Shown here: one piece after another, positions 1-10,329 of the stretch | Layout: the number at the start of each line of letters is the position of its first letter | How positions within the stretch are numbered: position 1 is the stretch's first letter | Origin: Perkinsus marinus ATCC 50983 | Taxonomy: Eukaryota > Perkinsozoa > Perkinsida > Perkinsidae | DNA: 22,466 nt | Direction of reading: 5' to 3' | Assembly: GCF_000006405.1 (NCBI RefSeq) | Contig: NW_003209437.1 | Span: 238,281-260,746 of the forward strand | The notes under the pieces: model-generated | Told to the model about the DNA's origin: nothing | Database searches by the model: none | Seen by the model: the letters and a program-made list of their open reading frames with translations, nothing else | Program-made: the position numbers and the translations under genes

Positions 1-8
1 GAACTTGT

Positions 9-1422
9 CTATGGACGTATGTGGAAGCATTGAAGTTGACCATCAACTCCGCCGACAACAACGCTCAAATCGTCTTCTCCCACAGCACGAACCGCGGAAG
101 GTTTCCAGCCCAGGTCAACATGCTGTAGAACCCTAGGTGTTTGCCCGACTAGAGATGACAGTGCGAGGCGTCCATCAGAGCCAACAGACGCTACGTGGCG
201 GCCGCGCAGGCAGGTCAAATCGGCTATGGACTGACTATGAGCGGGTATCTGAGCGGCAATGGATGCTTAGGAGCAGCGATACATCCTCGAACGAAACTGA
301 CCAACAAACGCTGGTTAATGACCGTACCCTGAGTATGCTCGTTTTGAAATCCTTCAAGTTGATCGAGTCACCTCGAAACCTCATCAGACACAGGGAGCCG
401 TTACCAGTGCCGACCACGGCCGAGTCGTTCGCAAATGGATCGAATTCGATGCAGTTCACAAAGGGAGGATTGAATGCCAAAGGCAACGCAGAGTTTTCAT
501 CCTGAATCGAGAGATGTGTTGGTCAGAACGCCCGAATCTCAATTACTCACTTTAACTGCTTTACTGACGTCTAATATACCGCGCGCTCGGTAGTTCTCCT
601 TCTCCAAGGCGAAACGCCGCACAGTGCAGTCGAAACCTCCCACCAGAACGTCAATGGTGGTATTCGGATTGGAAAGGGAAGTGCGCGCTGTGACACAGGA
701 ACAAACCTAAAACATCCAAGCAATAGAGCATAGCTATCAGGGCCGGAAGCAAGGTGACCTTTTCGGTCTATGCGTTACCTGCTCCTCCTCGTTGATGCGT
801 ATTGGCTCCCTGCATTTCGTGAGCGTGCTGCCGTCCAGGAAGACCAATTCGCCTTCGTCAGTCGGGACCAGCAGTTGACTACCGTTCGGTGATAGGGAGA
901 AGTTATTAACCTCGTTTGTCTGAAAATACAATGTGCATGTTACACGCTGTTGGCCGCGTCGAGCTCACCTGGTTCTGCGGAACGTACGCCGCTGCTAGTA
1001 AGCCATTGCGGGCATCGTATTTGAGAATGTTAGACTCCGCGCCAACATAAACAGAATTCGCCGATGCCACGCAGTTTCCCACGAGTTCACCAGCAGCGGG
1101 CAACGTTATACTACTCTGAACGAAGAGACATGTGCAGCTCAATACTAGCACGAAGTCTACGAAGGACGACCACACTGGAGGACATGTTTACAGTGACGCT
1201 GGTCCGAAAAGCGACTCCAATAGACTTCAGCGAATGACTCCCCGTACTCACTTCGACAACATTTGAACGAACGTCAATGGCCATGAGGCACTTGTCTTCT
1301 CTCGCTGTCCAGATCACATTCGGCGATCCAGGCTGGGATGCCAGCGCTGTGACAGCGCATTCTTTGCTAACGTCCCCTGTCATCAATACTGTACTCGCTT
1401 GCAAAGATTCGTGACGCGCCAT
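9..1422 (-). CDS. WDR53: WDR53-like WD40-repeat protein, six exons
   Basis: Exons 1422-1252, 1115-969, 919-779, 706-551, 501-328 and 248-9 join in phase (every intron phase 0, GT-AG, 49-136 bp) into 342 residues ending at TAG; human WDR53 is about 358. Blade motifs fall in the WDR53 order: CLMAIDVRS, then EVNNFSLSPNGSQLLVPTDE, then VLVGGFDCTVRRFA, then NPPFVNCIEFDP, then HSQSIADLTCLRGRHVASVG, then a short last blade. WDR53 proteins are propeller scaffolds linked to CUL4-DDB1 ubiquitin ligases; that role is family knowledge, not visible here. The start is uncertain. The frame stays open about 24 codons upstream of this Met and includes GAAIRW, which looks like the end of another blade, so an upstream exon carrying the first blade is likely. 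The paralogue assignment is from memory of the family; that it is a WD40 protein is more secure. Confidence 0.78.
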
Positions 1423-2068
1423 AGGGAACAGTGATGGACTGATATTCCGAAAGAGATAGTCTCTATATTGAGTCCAGCGGATCGCTGCGCCTCATAACGC
1501 ACTCGACAAGTACAGATGCACAACCTTGCTTAGCATACCCTGTGCTAGACAAATTCAGAGTCGCCCCATTTTTTTAGAGTACAACGTATTCGAAATGCCG
1601 GTTCCCGTTATCCCAACTCGGAATCCTCGTATTGGGATGAATACGCTATTATATGAGCAATTATCAGCTCCCGAGTTCAGAATCATACTGGATGGATGGA
1701 CATCATGCGCAAAGAAGTGATTGTAGTCGGTATGTCGCGAAATCAGTATCTTGAAAAGACAAGTAAACCCTATGTAAACTAGCTCGTGAGCCAAGGCGCA
1801 AGGCGCACGCGCTGAGCCATCTGAGACGGTTAGCAACGGAGTTAACTTCCATACGTCAATACACGAACTCGTAGGCCTCGGATAGGGATGCGCCATGACC
1901 AAGTCAGATATAACTCCTGCTACCAATAGCGCTATGGTAACCACCCGGCCAAGAATGCTCACACCGCTCGTATGACCTTCGACTCAACTACTCTCCCGCC
2001 GCTTCTCTATCGTGACACAGCGGAGAAGACGCACAAGTGGTTGTGCTCACGATACCAATACCTTTTGA
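1423..2068 (-). other. Stretch without an assigned gene; one long open frame
   Basis: The upstream exon(s) of the WD40 gene probably lie at the low-coordinate end. A 135-codon open frame runs on the minus strand from 1962 to 1555. It has no ATG at its head (first ATG near 1896) and matches no family I recognise. Its opening residues are hydrophobic (ALLVAGV), which could suggest a signal peptide, but the GTGAGC at its start reads equally well as a splice donor. I cannot decide whether this is an exon of a neighbour, an independent small gene or chance. Confidence 0.25.
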
Positions 2069-2667
2069 TTACCATACAGATCCTGAAATGCGACTTAGAA
2101 GTAGCAGGTCAACCATACACTTTGAAAGCTTGTAGCTAGAAGGTATCCGCGAACCATATCGGGCTGCTTCACTCCAGCCTTTCCTTGATGTATCCCAGTC
2201 TAACTGCTCGGATCGACTCAGCTCAGGAGAGAATTCCGTAGCTGTCCGGTTCTCTCTGCTCCTGGCGGCCTTTCGTGGGTTCTTTTGGGAATCCGGTCAA
2301 TCGCCAGAAATCACCTCATTCTGTAACAGCCACGAAGTTCGACTCACTCTCGACAGAATCATCGGCCTCGCTATGTTTCAGACCGTGCAGTTGCTGATGA
2401 TCTGCTGGAACCTCCCCGGGCAGCTCCACCGCCATTAGCTATCATAGAGAAAGGAAAGATCCTTCACGTATCCACAGGTGTCGTTCAGCCCGGGATCACG
2501 AGGGAGACCGAATGAACTGACGCTGGGGGTCTTCCAGCAACTTCACTTACTCCACTACTCCAACTCCGATCATATGTAAACTCAACAGGCATGGCATCGA
2601 TACTGTGCATGAATAATGAATATGTTGAATACTCGGGTATCACGACCAAACTCGCTAGAAAGTTCAT
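2069..2667 (-). CDS. Possible small three-exon gene, unrecognised
   Basis: Exons 2667-2551, 2438-2334 and 2281-2069 join in phase 0 into 144 residues ending at TAA. The first donor (GTAAGTGAAG) is strong and the first acceptor follows a pyrimidine tract; the introns are 112 and 52 bp. The N-terminus (MNFLASLVVI) is mildly hydrophobic. The third exon is a 70-codon open frame, rich in Ser and Arg, containing WSEAARYGSRIPSSYKLSK. I recognise no domain. An alternative start is the ATG at 2435, which has an in-frame stop just before it. The 3' end could also splice onward near 2095. It sits between XDH and the WD40 gene on the same strand. Support is only from open frames and splice signals. Confidence 0.33.
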
Positions 2668-2857
2668 CCCCTAAAAGTGCATGTATAAGATAAAAATAAT
2701 TGCATTCACGGAGTACTGAAGGATACAATGTGAACCAAAACAGTGCCGCTGTGGACACTGTGGTGTTGAGGCATAATTAGCTCATTGGCTATGGCCTTCT
2801 TTTCGAATGAACACAGACAATAATGTCATCCTTTAGAAAGAATTCGATCTATTCTAT

Positions 2858-2881
2858 CTGATCCATTTTAAAATGGATCAG
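2858..2881. repeat. 24-bp perfect palindrome just after the XDH stop codon
   Basis: The half-site is CTGATCCATTTT, followed directly by its exact reverse complement. It begins 26 nt past the XDH stop codon on the transcribed strand, after a run of eight T. In RNA it would form a loopless or nearly loopless hairpin in the 3' UTR. It could mark the 3' end of the transcript, or be chance in AT-rich DNA. Confidence 0.5.
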
Positions 2882-2906
2882 TCAATTTCGATAGACAAAA
2901 AAAACT

Positions 2907-5900
2907 TCAAGCGAAGGCATGCCACTTGTCTTCAATTGGTTGTTCGTTACTGAAGTCATCATCTCCAGTCTCAGGTAGGAATATGGCTAGGCGAATACGC
3001 TCAGGTGTCACAGGGCAGACAAGTTCGAAATGTTTTCGATTCCCCCGTGAGGCGTAGATGGCCTCCTTGATAGCATAATATACCTGAGGATCGTTCACAG
3101 ATCGACACAGCAAGACACGCCGTTGCGAGTTCTGGACTCTCCTTCACTTACACTAGCGGCTCCGAATAGTGGAGGCTCTCCCACCCCCTTGCTTGCCCGA
3201 ATAGTAGGACCGCTAGTCCTGTCGTACAGTGTGACACGAAAATCACAAGGAATATCGTCGAACGAGGGGATTTTATACATCCCAGGTCCCTATAGAACGG
3301 ATGTTGAAGAAATAGACATCGCCGTCAGTCGGTTTACACGAGTGACCAAGCGACCTTGGTGATCATAGATTGGCTCCTCCATACAAAAAAGGCCGTAGCC
3401 CTGTACGAATGCACCCTCGATCTGCCCGATATCGATAGCAGGATTGAGAGACTTCCCGACATCATGTAGTATGTCCACGCGTAACTGGAGACGCAAGACT
3501 TTCGGTGGATCCAGCCTGCGAACGCGTACAACTCGCGCCTCTCCGGTGAGCAGATCGACTTCAACTTCCGAAGCAGCAGCTCCGTAGGCATAGTAATAAA
3601 ACGGGCACGAGTTGAATGTATTGACCTGGATGCTCCCTGTCCAGCGAGGTTATAATAGATCAATAAATTCACCTCTTTTTTAGACCAGTCAGCTCCGGTT
3701 ATCTCGGGGGTCCTATAATATCCTACAGCACTAAGACATATACGGTCGAACCTGGGCATGGTTTGGAGCGAACATGCGCAGACGCTCGATAATGACAATT
3801 TTCTTACCATGCTTTTGTTGCTGCATTCGCTAGTCTTGTCTGGGGGTCCACAATAGAGGAGTCGATGTACTCCTGAAATCCCGGAATCCATCTCAAATGC
3901 CGCTCCATAGTGCACGCGATGCTCACCTCGATAGCCTTCTTGAGTTGTCTGCAAGCATCGACTGCGGCGTTCGCATTTAGATCGGTCCCGACAGAGCCAG
4001 CAGTAGCCACTCCGTTCGCGACCCTGCTAGTATTTGCCTCAGAGATGTGAACTGCTTCAACAGGAATGTCCAACTCGCTGGCTACAACCTGCACAAGCGC
4101 ATCGCGACAGACGCTCCCATTTCAAACGCCTCACCTGAGATATCTTAGTATTGAGACCTTGCCCCATCTCTACTCCGACATGACACACTTGTACTGATCC
4201 ATCTTGTTGCAAACTAATGAGTGATGTGGCTTGGTTCAAGTGTAAGCTGGCGAACGATACCCCGTACCTGGCAACTATGATAACTCTGGGAAACACGCCG
4301 ATGCGTATGATACCGTGTTGGGACTGCAGCGATGCCCCGCTTCACATACTGATTACGGCTGTTGAATTCGGCGACATCAGTACGCCGTTTATGGAATTCC
4401 GAATCCATCATAAGCTTGGTCCACATATCCTCCGATGGGACCTGTCCAGCACGCTAGTCCCGGCGACCGAGCGGGCTTACATGGAAAAGCAGTCCCTTCT
4501 CAGCTCACCTCGTTCCCCAGGTAGTGATTATAGTGAGTCAGGCTCCTCTCGCCATCAGGACCATGGGCCCAGTTGGCCTCTTCTAACTCTTCCCGTGTGA
4601 TTCCCAGTTCGCAGGCAGCATGCCCGTACATCGCCTGAACACTAACAGTGAACCGAATGAAACGTGCGCGGGAAGCTCTACTTCAGCAACCGCTTGACCT
4701 TGAGGCCCACCGAAGCCGCGGAAGGCAGTATTGCTCTCAATATTGGTCTTCGCTACGCGACCTGATAAAGAAACGACCAGTGGACACAGATCTGCGGAAT
4801 CTGAATGCCTACCAGTGACTCGAACGTTGCGCACAAAACATGCATTCGTCATGTGCATCATCCCTCTGTCAAGCACACACTCCGATAAATCAAGCGAATA
4901 TCCCCCATTTGCCTACGGAAGAAGCACATTGTTCCGAAGTGATACCCCGGCGAATTGACCTACATATAGATCAACATCAGCGGCAATCAGCGCTTTGTCC
5001 GCCCGCCGGACAGCAATTGTGTAGTCTGCCAGGAAAGAATGCCTCTTGCCGCTGGTGGACATGTCGACATCACGATTCATTTGAAACCTACACAGAGAAC
5101 CTATCTTTACCAGGGAACTCTCCAGTCATTCACAGTCTTCACCTAGCAGGTCTATTGAATTTCACAGCAGCTAGAGCTGCATAGGGAGCCAGGATGCAAG
5201 CGCGGGTCTCTTTCCCTCCAAAGCCGCCACCTAGATGGGAAACGCACGAGATGCTCGGCTGCTATGTAGCAGTACTACCAATTCTCTTGGTACGAACAAC
5301 AACCCTATTGAAGGGTATGCCCAAGACTTCAGCGATGTTCATTTGTGTCTCATGCGGATTTTGCGTGGCTGAAAATACTTCAATCTCCGTTCCTCCATCA
5401 GCAGGAACAGCACGAGCGCCCTGGAGAGACTGGTACAACGCGCCGAGATATGCAATGAGGATGCACTTGAGTCTCAAAGTAGAAGTGTTCTTGGCCGGCC
5501 ATTTTGAATCGACCGCTGACGACAGCGTACTCGTCGGGTCGAGATCGACAGAATTCGATAACTTCTTCAATATTCGATCCCAAATCCAGATCCAGGACTG
5601 TGTGGATGCATGCATAGTCTCCACCACCTAACTCACGAAGCAGTTACCCAAGGGGGATGACCGATGAGTAAGTACTACGTACCCACGAACTTGAGTTGAT
5701 GAAAGCTCCGTTCGCGAATAGCATCTTCGATACTGACAATCGGTGACGGACGGTCTTCCGAGTAGGTCACCTGATAACACAGGAAATGACACGACTCGCA
5801 TGATACGGTCCTGAGCCGGTTTGTCAAGCGATTTGCATCCTGTACCTGGACAGCTGCAGCGGCAACACGAGCGGCGTATCGATCGGTCGCCACGACTACT

Positions 5901-8900
5901 GCCAGAATCTAAGCGAGGAATGACAGCTCGGGAAGGATTAATACAGGATCTCACTTGGCCACAATGTGATACGTTGGAGCCAGCATCGGAAACAGCGAAG
6001 AGAGGTTCGTCGTGGACGATTGCGCCGAGCGAGCGGACACCATTACAGTCTTTGTGAGTAACCTGAGCACAGCGCTACCCGGAAGCATAAAGAGTCCGGG
6101 TCAGTACCTCGCCAATGAACCCCTTAACTTCGTGGCACGCAGAGAAATCCATCGAGATAACCGAGCCAGTAGATTGCGTAGAAAGTACAAAGTCGAGAAA
6201 GAGCTCATTCTGGCTACAGGCGATATCGTCGAAATAGTCGGCGCACCCACGGACCTGAGTACCGCGAGAATTCTTGACATGCGTGATGAGATAGCTATGC
6301 CTGTTTGTCTGCTGCACCATGATTCACTGGTTTGCCCACTGGATCGAGACGGTCCCCCAAAGGTGTGTAGTACTGAAGTCCACGCTTGTGGACGGGTACG
6401 AACCCATATCTAAATCCTCAGCAGTACCCGAGCCACGAAGTAGCACTACATACTCCGTCGAGCCAGCAGGTAGTCCCATGCAGAACTTGTATAGGAGAGA
6501 CCGAGCCACAGCCATGCGATACTTAGTCATCCCTAATGCGGGGAGAACCACTTCTCAAGACACTCCGACTCGGTCGATGCGCTCACCTCCGGGGGTCGCC
6601 GGAGCCAAAGTGAATTCGCTGCTGGCAGTTTCCATGATTCTCCGAGTTGTTTCGATACAGCCAACACGATGTCCAATCAATGATCTCTCGGTTCGGTATC
6701 CACGAATCTAACGGAGATTTATTTCTCCTCTAGAGAAATCCTAATAGGTAGCCTTACGGTCGTAGGGGCCATACCACCGAGAGCTACGCGAGCTTCGGAA
6801 ATTACACCTTCTACCAAACGAGCTGCAATGGCAACATTCACGATGGCGAGGTCGTCTTGACGGCGACGCGACTGCTTGAAGACTCGGAAACTGAAAACAA
6901 GCCGATCAGGAATCCTGACTCAGAATCGTCAACAGCCCTACCTGTCGTAGCGGAGCGGGACCGTGACACTGACCAAAACTTCCGTATCTTTCAGATCAAC
7001 TTTACGATATGAGAGAAAAAAATCATCCGCGGCAACCTAACGGGCATACGTGCCATGCCTTGCGAGGGCAAAAAAGGATTCACATCTCTGTATTTGACTT
7101 CACCGGACTCCAGCATCGCTATCCGAAAAGTAGCTCCAGCAGCTACCCATATAACGTTAAGATCTGACAAGGGCACTCAGCCACTGTTTCCCTAGCTGCG
7201 GCCTACCAGAGATCGGGCTGGCTGTAACTATATTGCCTCCCAGCGTGGCGAGGTTACGCACATGCTCAGATGCGAAAAGGCGAAGCATAGCAACCACCCC
7301 TCGGAGGCTGACCCAAGACGACCAGAATACAATCGTGGTAGCATCCCGGATCAAAATTGTCATTCCGATACCTACACGTCGGATCCGCAGTATTCCACCT
7401 CTTGGATGAGCTCCTTCAAAGTGGTTAACGACACGGCAGACCCGATAGTAGCATGATCGCCGTTTCGCTCGAGCTTCACCGAGTTCATATCGCCCTTGAC
7501 CTGCGATCTCGACCGTCAAATTTCACTTTCCGGAATTCTCGTTTACCCTGGAAGTTGATATCAATGCCATAGGATAAGCATGATCGTTTCGAAAAAATTT
7601 GTCGATTCTTCGCTCAGAATGACCGGCAGCAAGCCTGAGAACACGACTTGCTTGCTATTCAGGTTAGGTACCTCCACTCCAGAGGGTGATGACATTGCTT
7701 TCAACTTGCCTGTAGTTTCCAACGTATGTGATGATAGTCAAGATCTCAAGCAGAGAAGTGGGCCGATAGTAATCACAGGAGTGCCCGAGGTGATATCCGC
7801 GCAGGATAATCGATCGATTAGGGTTGCCGGGAAGCCCTTTGTCTTTGGCGATCCCCTCCGAATGCTCGTCGAACTGAGGAGTCTGGTCCCTGGTAGTAGT
7901 AGTATTCAGGGAGATTCCACTCCAGCGTGAGTCGTCGTGAAAGGGGTTCACAGCCTAAGTAGACAATATTGACATTCCAGGAACAAGTCCTATTCTCTGG
8001 AGGCGGTCTGGCTCCCAATTCACCCTATGCGTATCTTCCGCGTCTCCCTGCGAAGATTCGACCAAGTTGTACACGCCCTGTAGGATGGGTCGGTAGCCAG
8101 TACAGCGACAGAGGTTTCCATCGAGAGATTCTTCGATATCTCGAACCTAACAGGTTTCCAAACCTTGACTCAGTAGCCTGTGTAACTGCCAAGGTTCACT
8201 TGTCTCTTCCCATCCACCCATTTCGCGTAAATGCTCATGACCATTCCAGGTGTACAGTAGCCACACTGGGAGCCATGCGCCTCAACCAGACTTCTCTGGA
8301 TTGGGTGCAACATAGTGGTTGCTGGCCCTGCCGAGAAAGTACTCCGTATGACGGCTTCCAAGGTAGCATAGCGAGCGAGGCCTACCATATCTTGTCGAGT
8401 TACATGTGCCGGTCCTTGTACTGCTATCACTCGCGTCACACTTGGGCTCGCAATCATCGCCCTGCAAGATCACATTCGCTCACCACTGCATGGATAGTCT
8501 CATCGACTCACTTTGACACCCTCGATCGTAGTTACTTCACACCCGGACATATCGCAGACGGACACTAGGCACGAGTTCACAGATCGATGCACGGCCTACA
8601 AAATGCCGAGAATTGGTATCCGTAAGGAGTCGAGAACTCCGACCTTGCCAGTAACGATGTCGGTAGTGAACACAGACACCGTGCAGGCACCGCACCCCCC
8701 TTCCCCACAGACCAACTTGGCACCACACAGTCCAGATGCCCTCAGCCACTCCAATAGAGTGCACTCCGGGTCAATATTCTGCACGTGGACAGGCCTGAAC
8801 AATATAGGGTGAGCAGTTGTTTTGATGCTCTGACGCATAACATTGGGTGCTCCTGAAGAGTCGTCAGACATATGCTTGCTTACGTCCCATTGACGGTAAA

Positions 8901-8987
8901 TCGAAGCTCCTTGATGGCCCGGTCTTCATAATATTTGATCAGCTTCTCTGCATCGCCACTCTTGGTGTGAGGAGCCGCTCGTTTCAT
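2907..8987 (-). CDS. XDH: Xanthine dehydrogenase, 35 exons, complete
   Basis: Oxidises hypoxanthine to xanthine and urate (purine catabolism; cytosol or peroxisome). The 35 exons give 1,410 residues: 8987-8884, 8794-8644, 8595-8512, 8461-8386, 8327-8200, 8146-8024, 7954-7724, 7654-7547, 7500-7376, 7307-7207, 7163-7050, 6999-6942, 6890-6758, 6707-6587, 6532-6450, 6384-6301, 6254-6108, 6062-5955, 5908-5846, 5770-5683, 5627-5467, 5420-5279, 5230-5143, 5087-4964, 4912-4813, 4761-4682, 4634-4509, 4453-4314, 4267-4135, 4088-3927, 3872-3808, 3751-3673, 3625-3338, 3289-3152, 3083-2907. First [2Fe-2S]: C64, C69, C72, C94. Second: C160, C163 ([11 protein letters not shown]), C194, C196. FAD domain: [14 protein letters not shown] near 398-411; RRRQDD for the nucleotide site. 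Molybdopterin domain: Q817, GGGFGGKE with E852 (bovine E802), R931 (R880), F965 (F914), F1069, E1344 (E1261). Keeping E852 and R931 favours xanthine dehydrogenase over aldehyde oxidase. The bovine T1010 position is Ala here. The family is usually about 1,330-1,360 residues; the extra length lies in an N-terminal extension, exon 4 and two loops. Start: first ATG after an in-frame stop; the ATG at 8871 lies inside intron 1. Confidence 0.97.
6255..6300 (-). other. GC-AG intron in XDH (intron 16)
   Basis: The upstream exon ends GACAAACAG and the intron opens GCATAG, closing with GGTACTCAG 46 nt later. Splicing here joins HGAADKQ to [10 protein letters not shown], matching the conserved XDH segment at the start of the molybdopterin domain without gain or loss, phase 0. 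No GT donor nearby keeps both the frame and the conserved residues. All 33 other introns in the gene are GT-AG. Confidence 0.75.
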
Positions 8988-9263
8988 AGTGCAGACCAAA
9001 AGATAGCTGATCGCTGAATGAGCTCCATACAGTCACTTTGTACGTATGTATATGCGAGGTGTGTCTGTGTTGCTATGCACGCTATCTGTATCAGTGCGTA
9101 TGTCTTCAAGTTCCGCATCGTGCGCAGCGCGCATCGTAACACCAGATAGGTGTCACCGCTGCCTCTAATCATGTTAGTACACATAAAACTGTTCCAAGGG
9201 TTCGTTAGCAACACCTCAAACTATGCGCAGGAGAGCGTACCAACGGATCACTCAGGAAGGGGG

Positions 9264-9488
9264 ATGGACAACGAGAGAGCGAAGTCCGTAGCCCGCTTCC
9301 CCCAGGGCGGGAGAGTGGGCAAGAACGACTACTCCCTCACGGTCGTTAGAAACCTCAGCGCTTGGGCTGACTTCGACCACCGCGTGACGCGGCAGGGTGA
9401 CCTCGGCAGCTGCACATGCGTGCGAGTCTCCTCCGGACCCCGAGAGTTTTACTTCGTTACACACCTATACCGTCCAATTTTCAACTGA
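9264..9488 (+). CDS. Small GC-rich open frame, unrecognised
   Basis: An ATG-started frame of 74 codons (MDNERAKSVARFPQGGRVGK...) ending at TGA. Its codons end mostly in C or G, unlike the neighbouring genes, and the surrounding 9240-9445 is an island of high GC. The opposite strand also carries a long open frame across the island, which high GC alone would favour, so coding is doubtful. No domain, signal peptide or membrane segment is recognisable. It could be an exon of a larger gene, imported sequence, or non-coding. Confidence 0.22.
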   Translation: MDNERAKSVARFPQGGRVGKNDYSLTVVRNLSAWADFDHRVTRQGDLGSCTCVRVSSGPREFYFVTHLYRPIFN

Positions 9489-9534
9489 GGATTGATCCTC
9501 TTGATCAGTGTGCTGTACTGAAATTGGAACACAC

Positions 9535-9551
9535 TAGCCATTTGGCTCAAG
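9535..9551 (+). other. Spliced-leader-like relic
   Basis: TAGCCATTTGGCTCAAG matches the 3' portion of the canonical dinoflagellate/Perkinsus spliced leader (TAGCCATTTTGGCTCAAG) with one T missing. It is not followed by GT, so it is not an intact spliced-leader RNA gene. Reverse-transcribed, trans-spliced mRNAs that reinsert in dinoflagellate genomes are known to leave such relics upstream of coding sequence. A possible start codon lies 18 nt downstream. A chance match this long in a 22-kb window is unlikely. Confidence 0.55.
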
Positions 9552-9568
9552 TTCATCGGATTGTCTCA

Positions 9569-9809
9569 ATGCCTAGCGACTCCGGGAACCCTCGACATGC
9601 AACAAACATTCGGACTCGCCGACTGGGCCGCATGCACCCTCCAGTTAGTTGAAGGGCGAGCGAGTATATAGTGACCTCTACAGAATCGTTTGGTTCAAAA
9701 CACGGATGTCCGCATTGTGGAGTCCGCTGCGAAAATTAGCACACTATGCTCGAAAGTCAAGAGTAGACAAGCTTATCGTATGCTGCATATGCTATACCGT
9801 AGCCTATAG
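9569..9809 (+). CDS. Possible two-exon small gene after the spliced-leader relic
   Basis: Exon 9569-9643 begins MPSDSGNPRHATNIR; exon 9684-9809 continues in phase 0 (NRLVQNTDVRIVESAAKIST...) to TAG, giving 66 residues. The 40-bp intron is GT-AG with donor GTTAGT. The protein is basic and matches nothing I know. The main support is its place right after the spliced-leader-like relic. A retroposed copy would not be expected to have an intron at first, so either the intron is later or the gene call is wrong. Confidence 0.27.
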
Positions 9810-10329
9810 GCTGGACAGAGCGCCTCTCACAAAACCCTATCAAATTCGAAGAACAACTCTATAGCGTAACTGAGCTCCTACAGTTGTCTCATGTACTGCA
9901 GAGAAAGCAACCTCGACCTCAACAAACAACGCTGGACACGATGACCACCTATCCATGATTACTACAACGCGATCAACCGTGCTAATATCATACTAACCTG
10001 CCTCAGTGCCACACAGAAAATCGGCGCAGTCAACCCTTCTCAACGACACTCAAAGAATCAGATAAAGTGAAGCGAGAAATACGGTTTTCGACGAAGTTAG
10101 AGATGCAGGTATAACAATGATCCTTAGCACCAGTGGGAGAAGAATCTGGCAGCACCGAGTGAATCAAGTATAACATCACGATTCGGTACAAAAAAAGTTC
10201 ACTCTCTTCGTTACTATTTCTCTGCTAAGTTTCCTTATTTCTCTGCTACCTTAGAAAGGAACGTAGGAACGAAGAGAAGTCCATCGCTCTTTCGCTGCTT
10301 CACTACCTTTCTCACCACCAAACTTCACC
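9810..10329. other. Intergenic stretch with a short direct repeat
   Basis: No gene is recognisable. TATTTCTCTGCT occurs twice with a 21-nt period (10215 and 10236), flanked by an imperfect inverted repeat (CTCTTCGTT near 10202-10212, AACGAAGAG near 10268-10276). The sequence just before 10330 is pyrimidine-rich and A/C-rich, as in a 5' leader. Confidence 0.4.

Noticed and set aside
5194-5631. 145-codon plus-strand frame
   Set aside because: It lies over XDH exons and introns on the other strand and has no domain; it is a shadow.
8328-8519. A single 192-bp intron instead of two introns around the exon 8461-8386
   Set aside because: It would be more than twice as long as any other intron in the gene and needs a weak donor. 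Two introns of 50 and 58 bp have good signals and matching phases.
8596-8871. ATG at 8871 as the start of XDH
   Set aside because: It gives an N-terminus unlike the family. An exon at 8987-8884 encodes [10 protein letters not shown], the expected first strand, and joins in phase to 8794; the 8871 ATG falls inside the intron.
8995-9015. AGCTATCTTTTGG just before the XDH start as a second spliced-leader relic
   Set aside because: It needs several mismatches and an insertion, and XDH is full of introns, so it is not a retrocopy.
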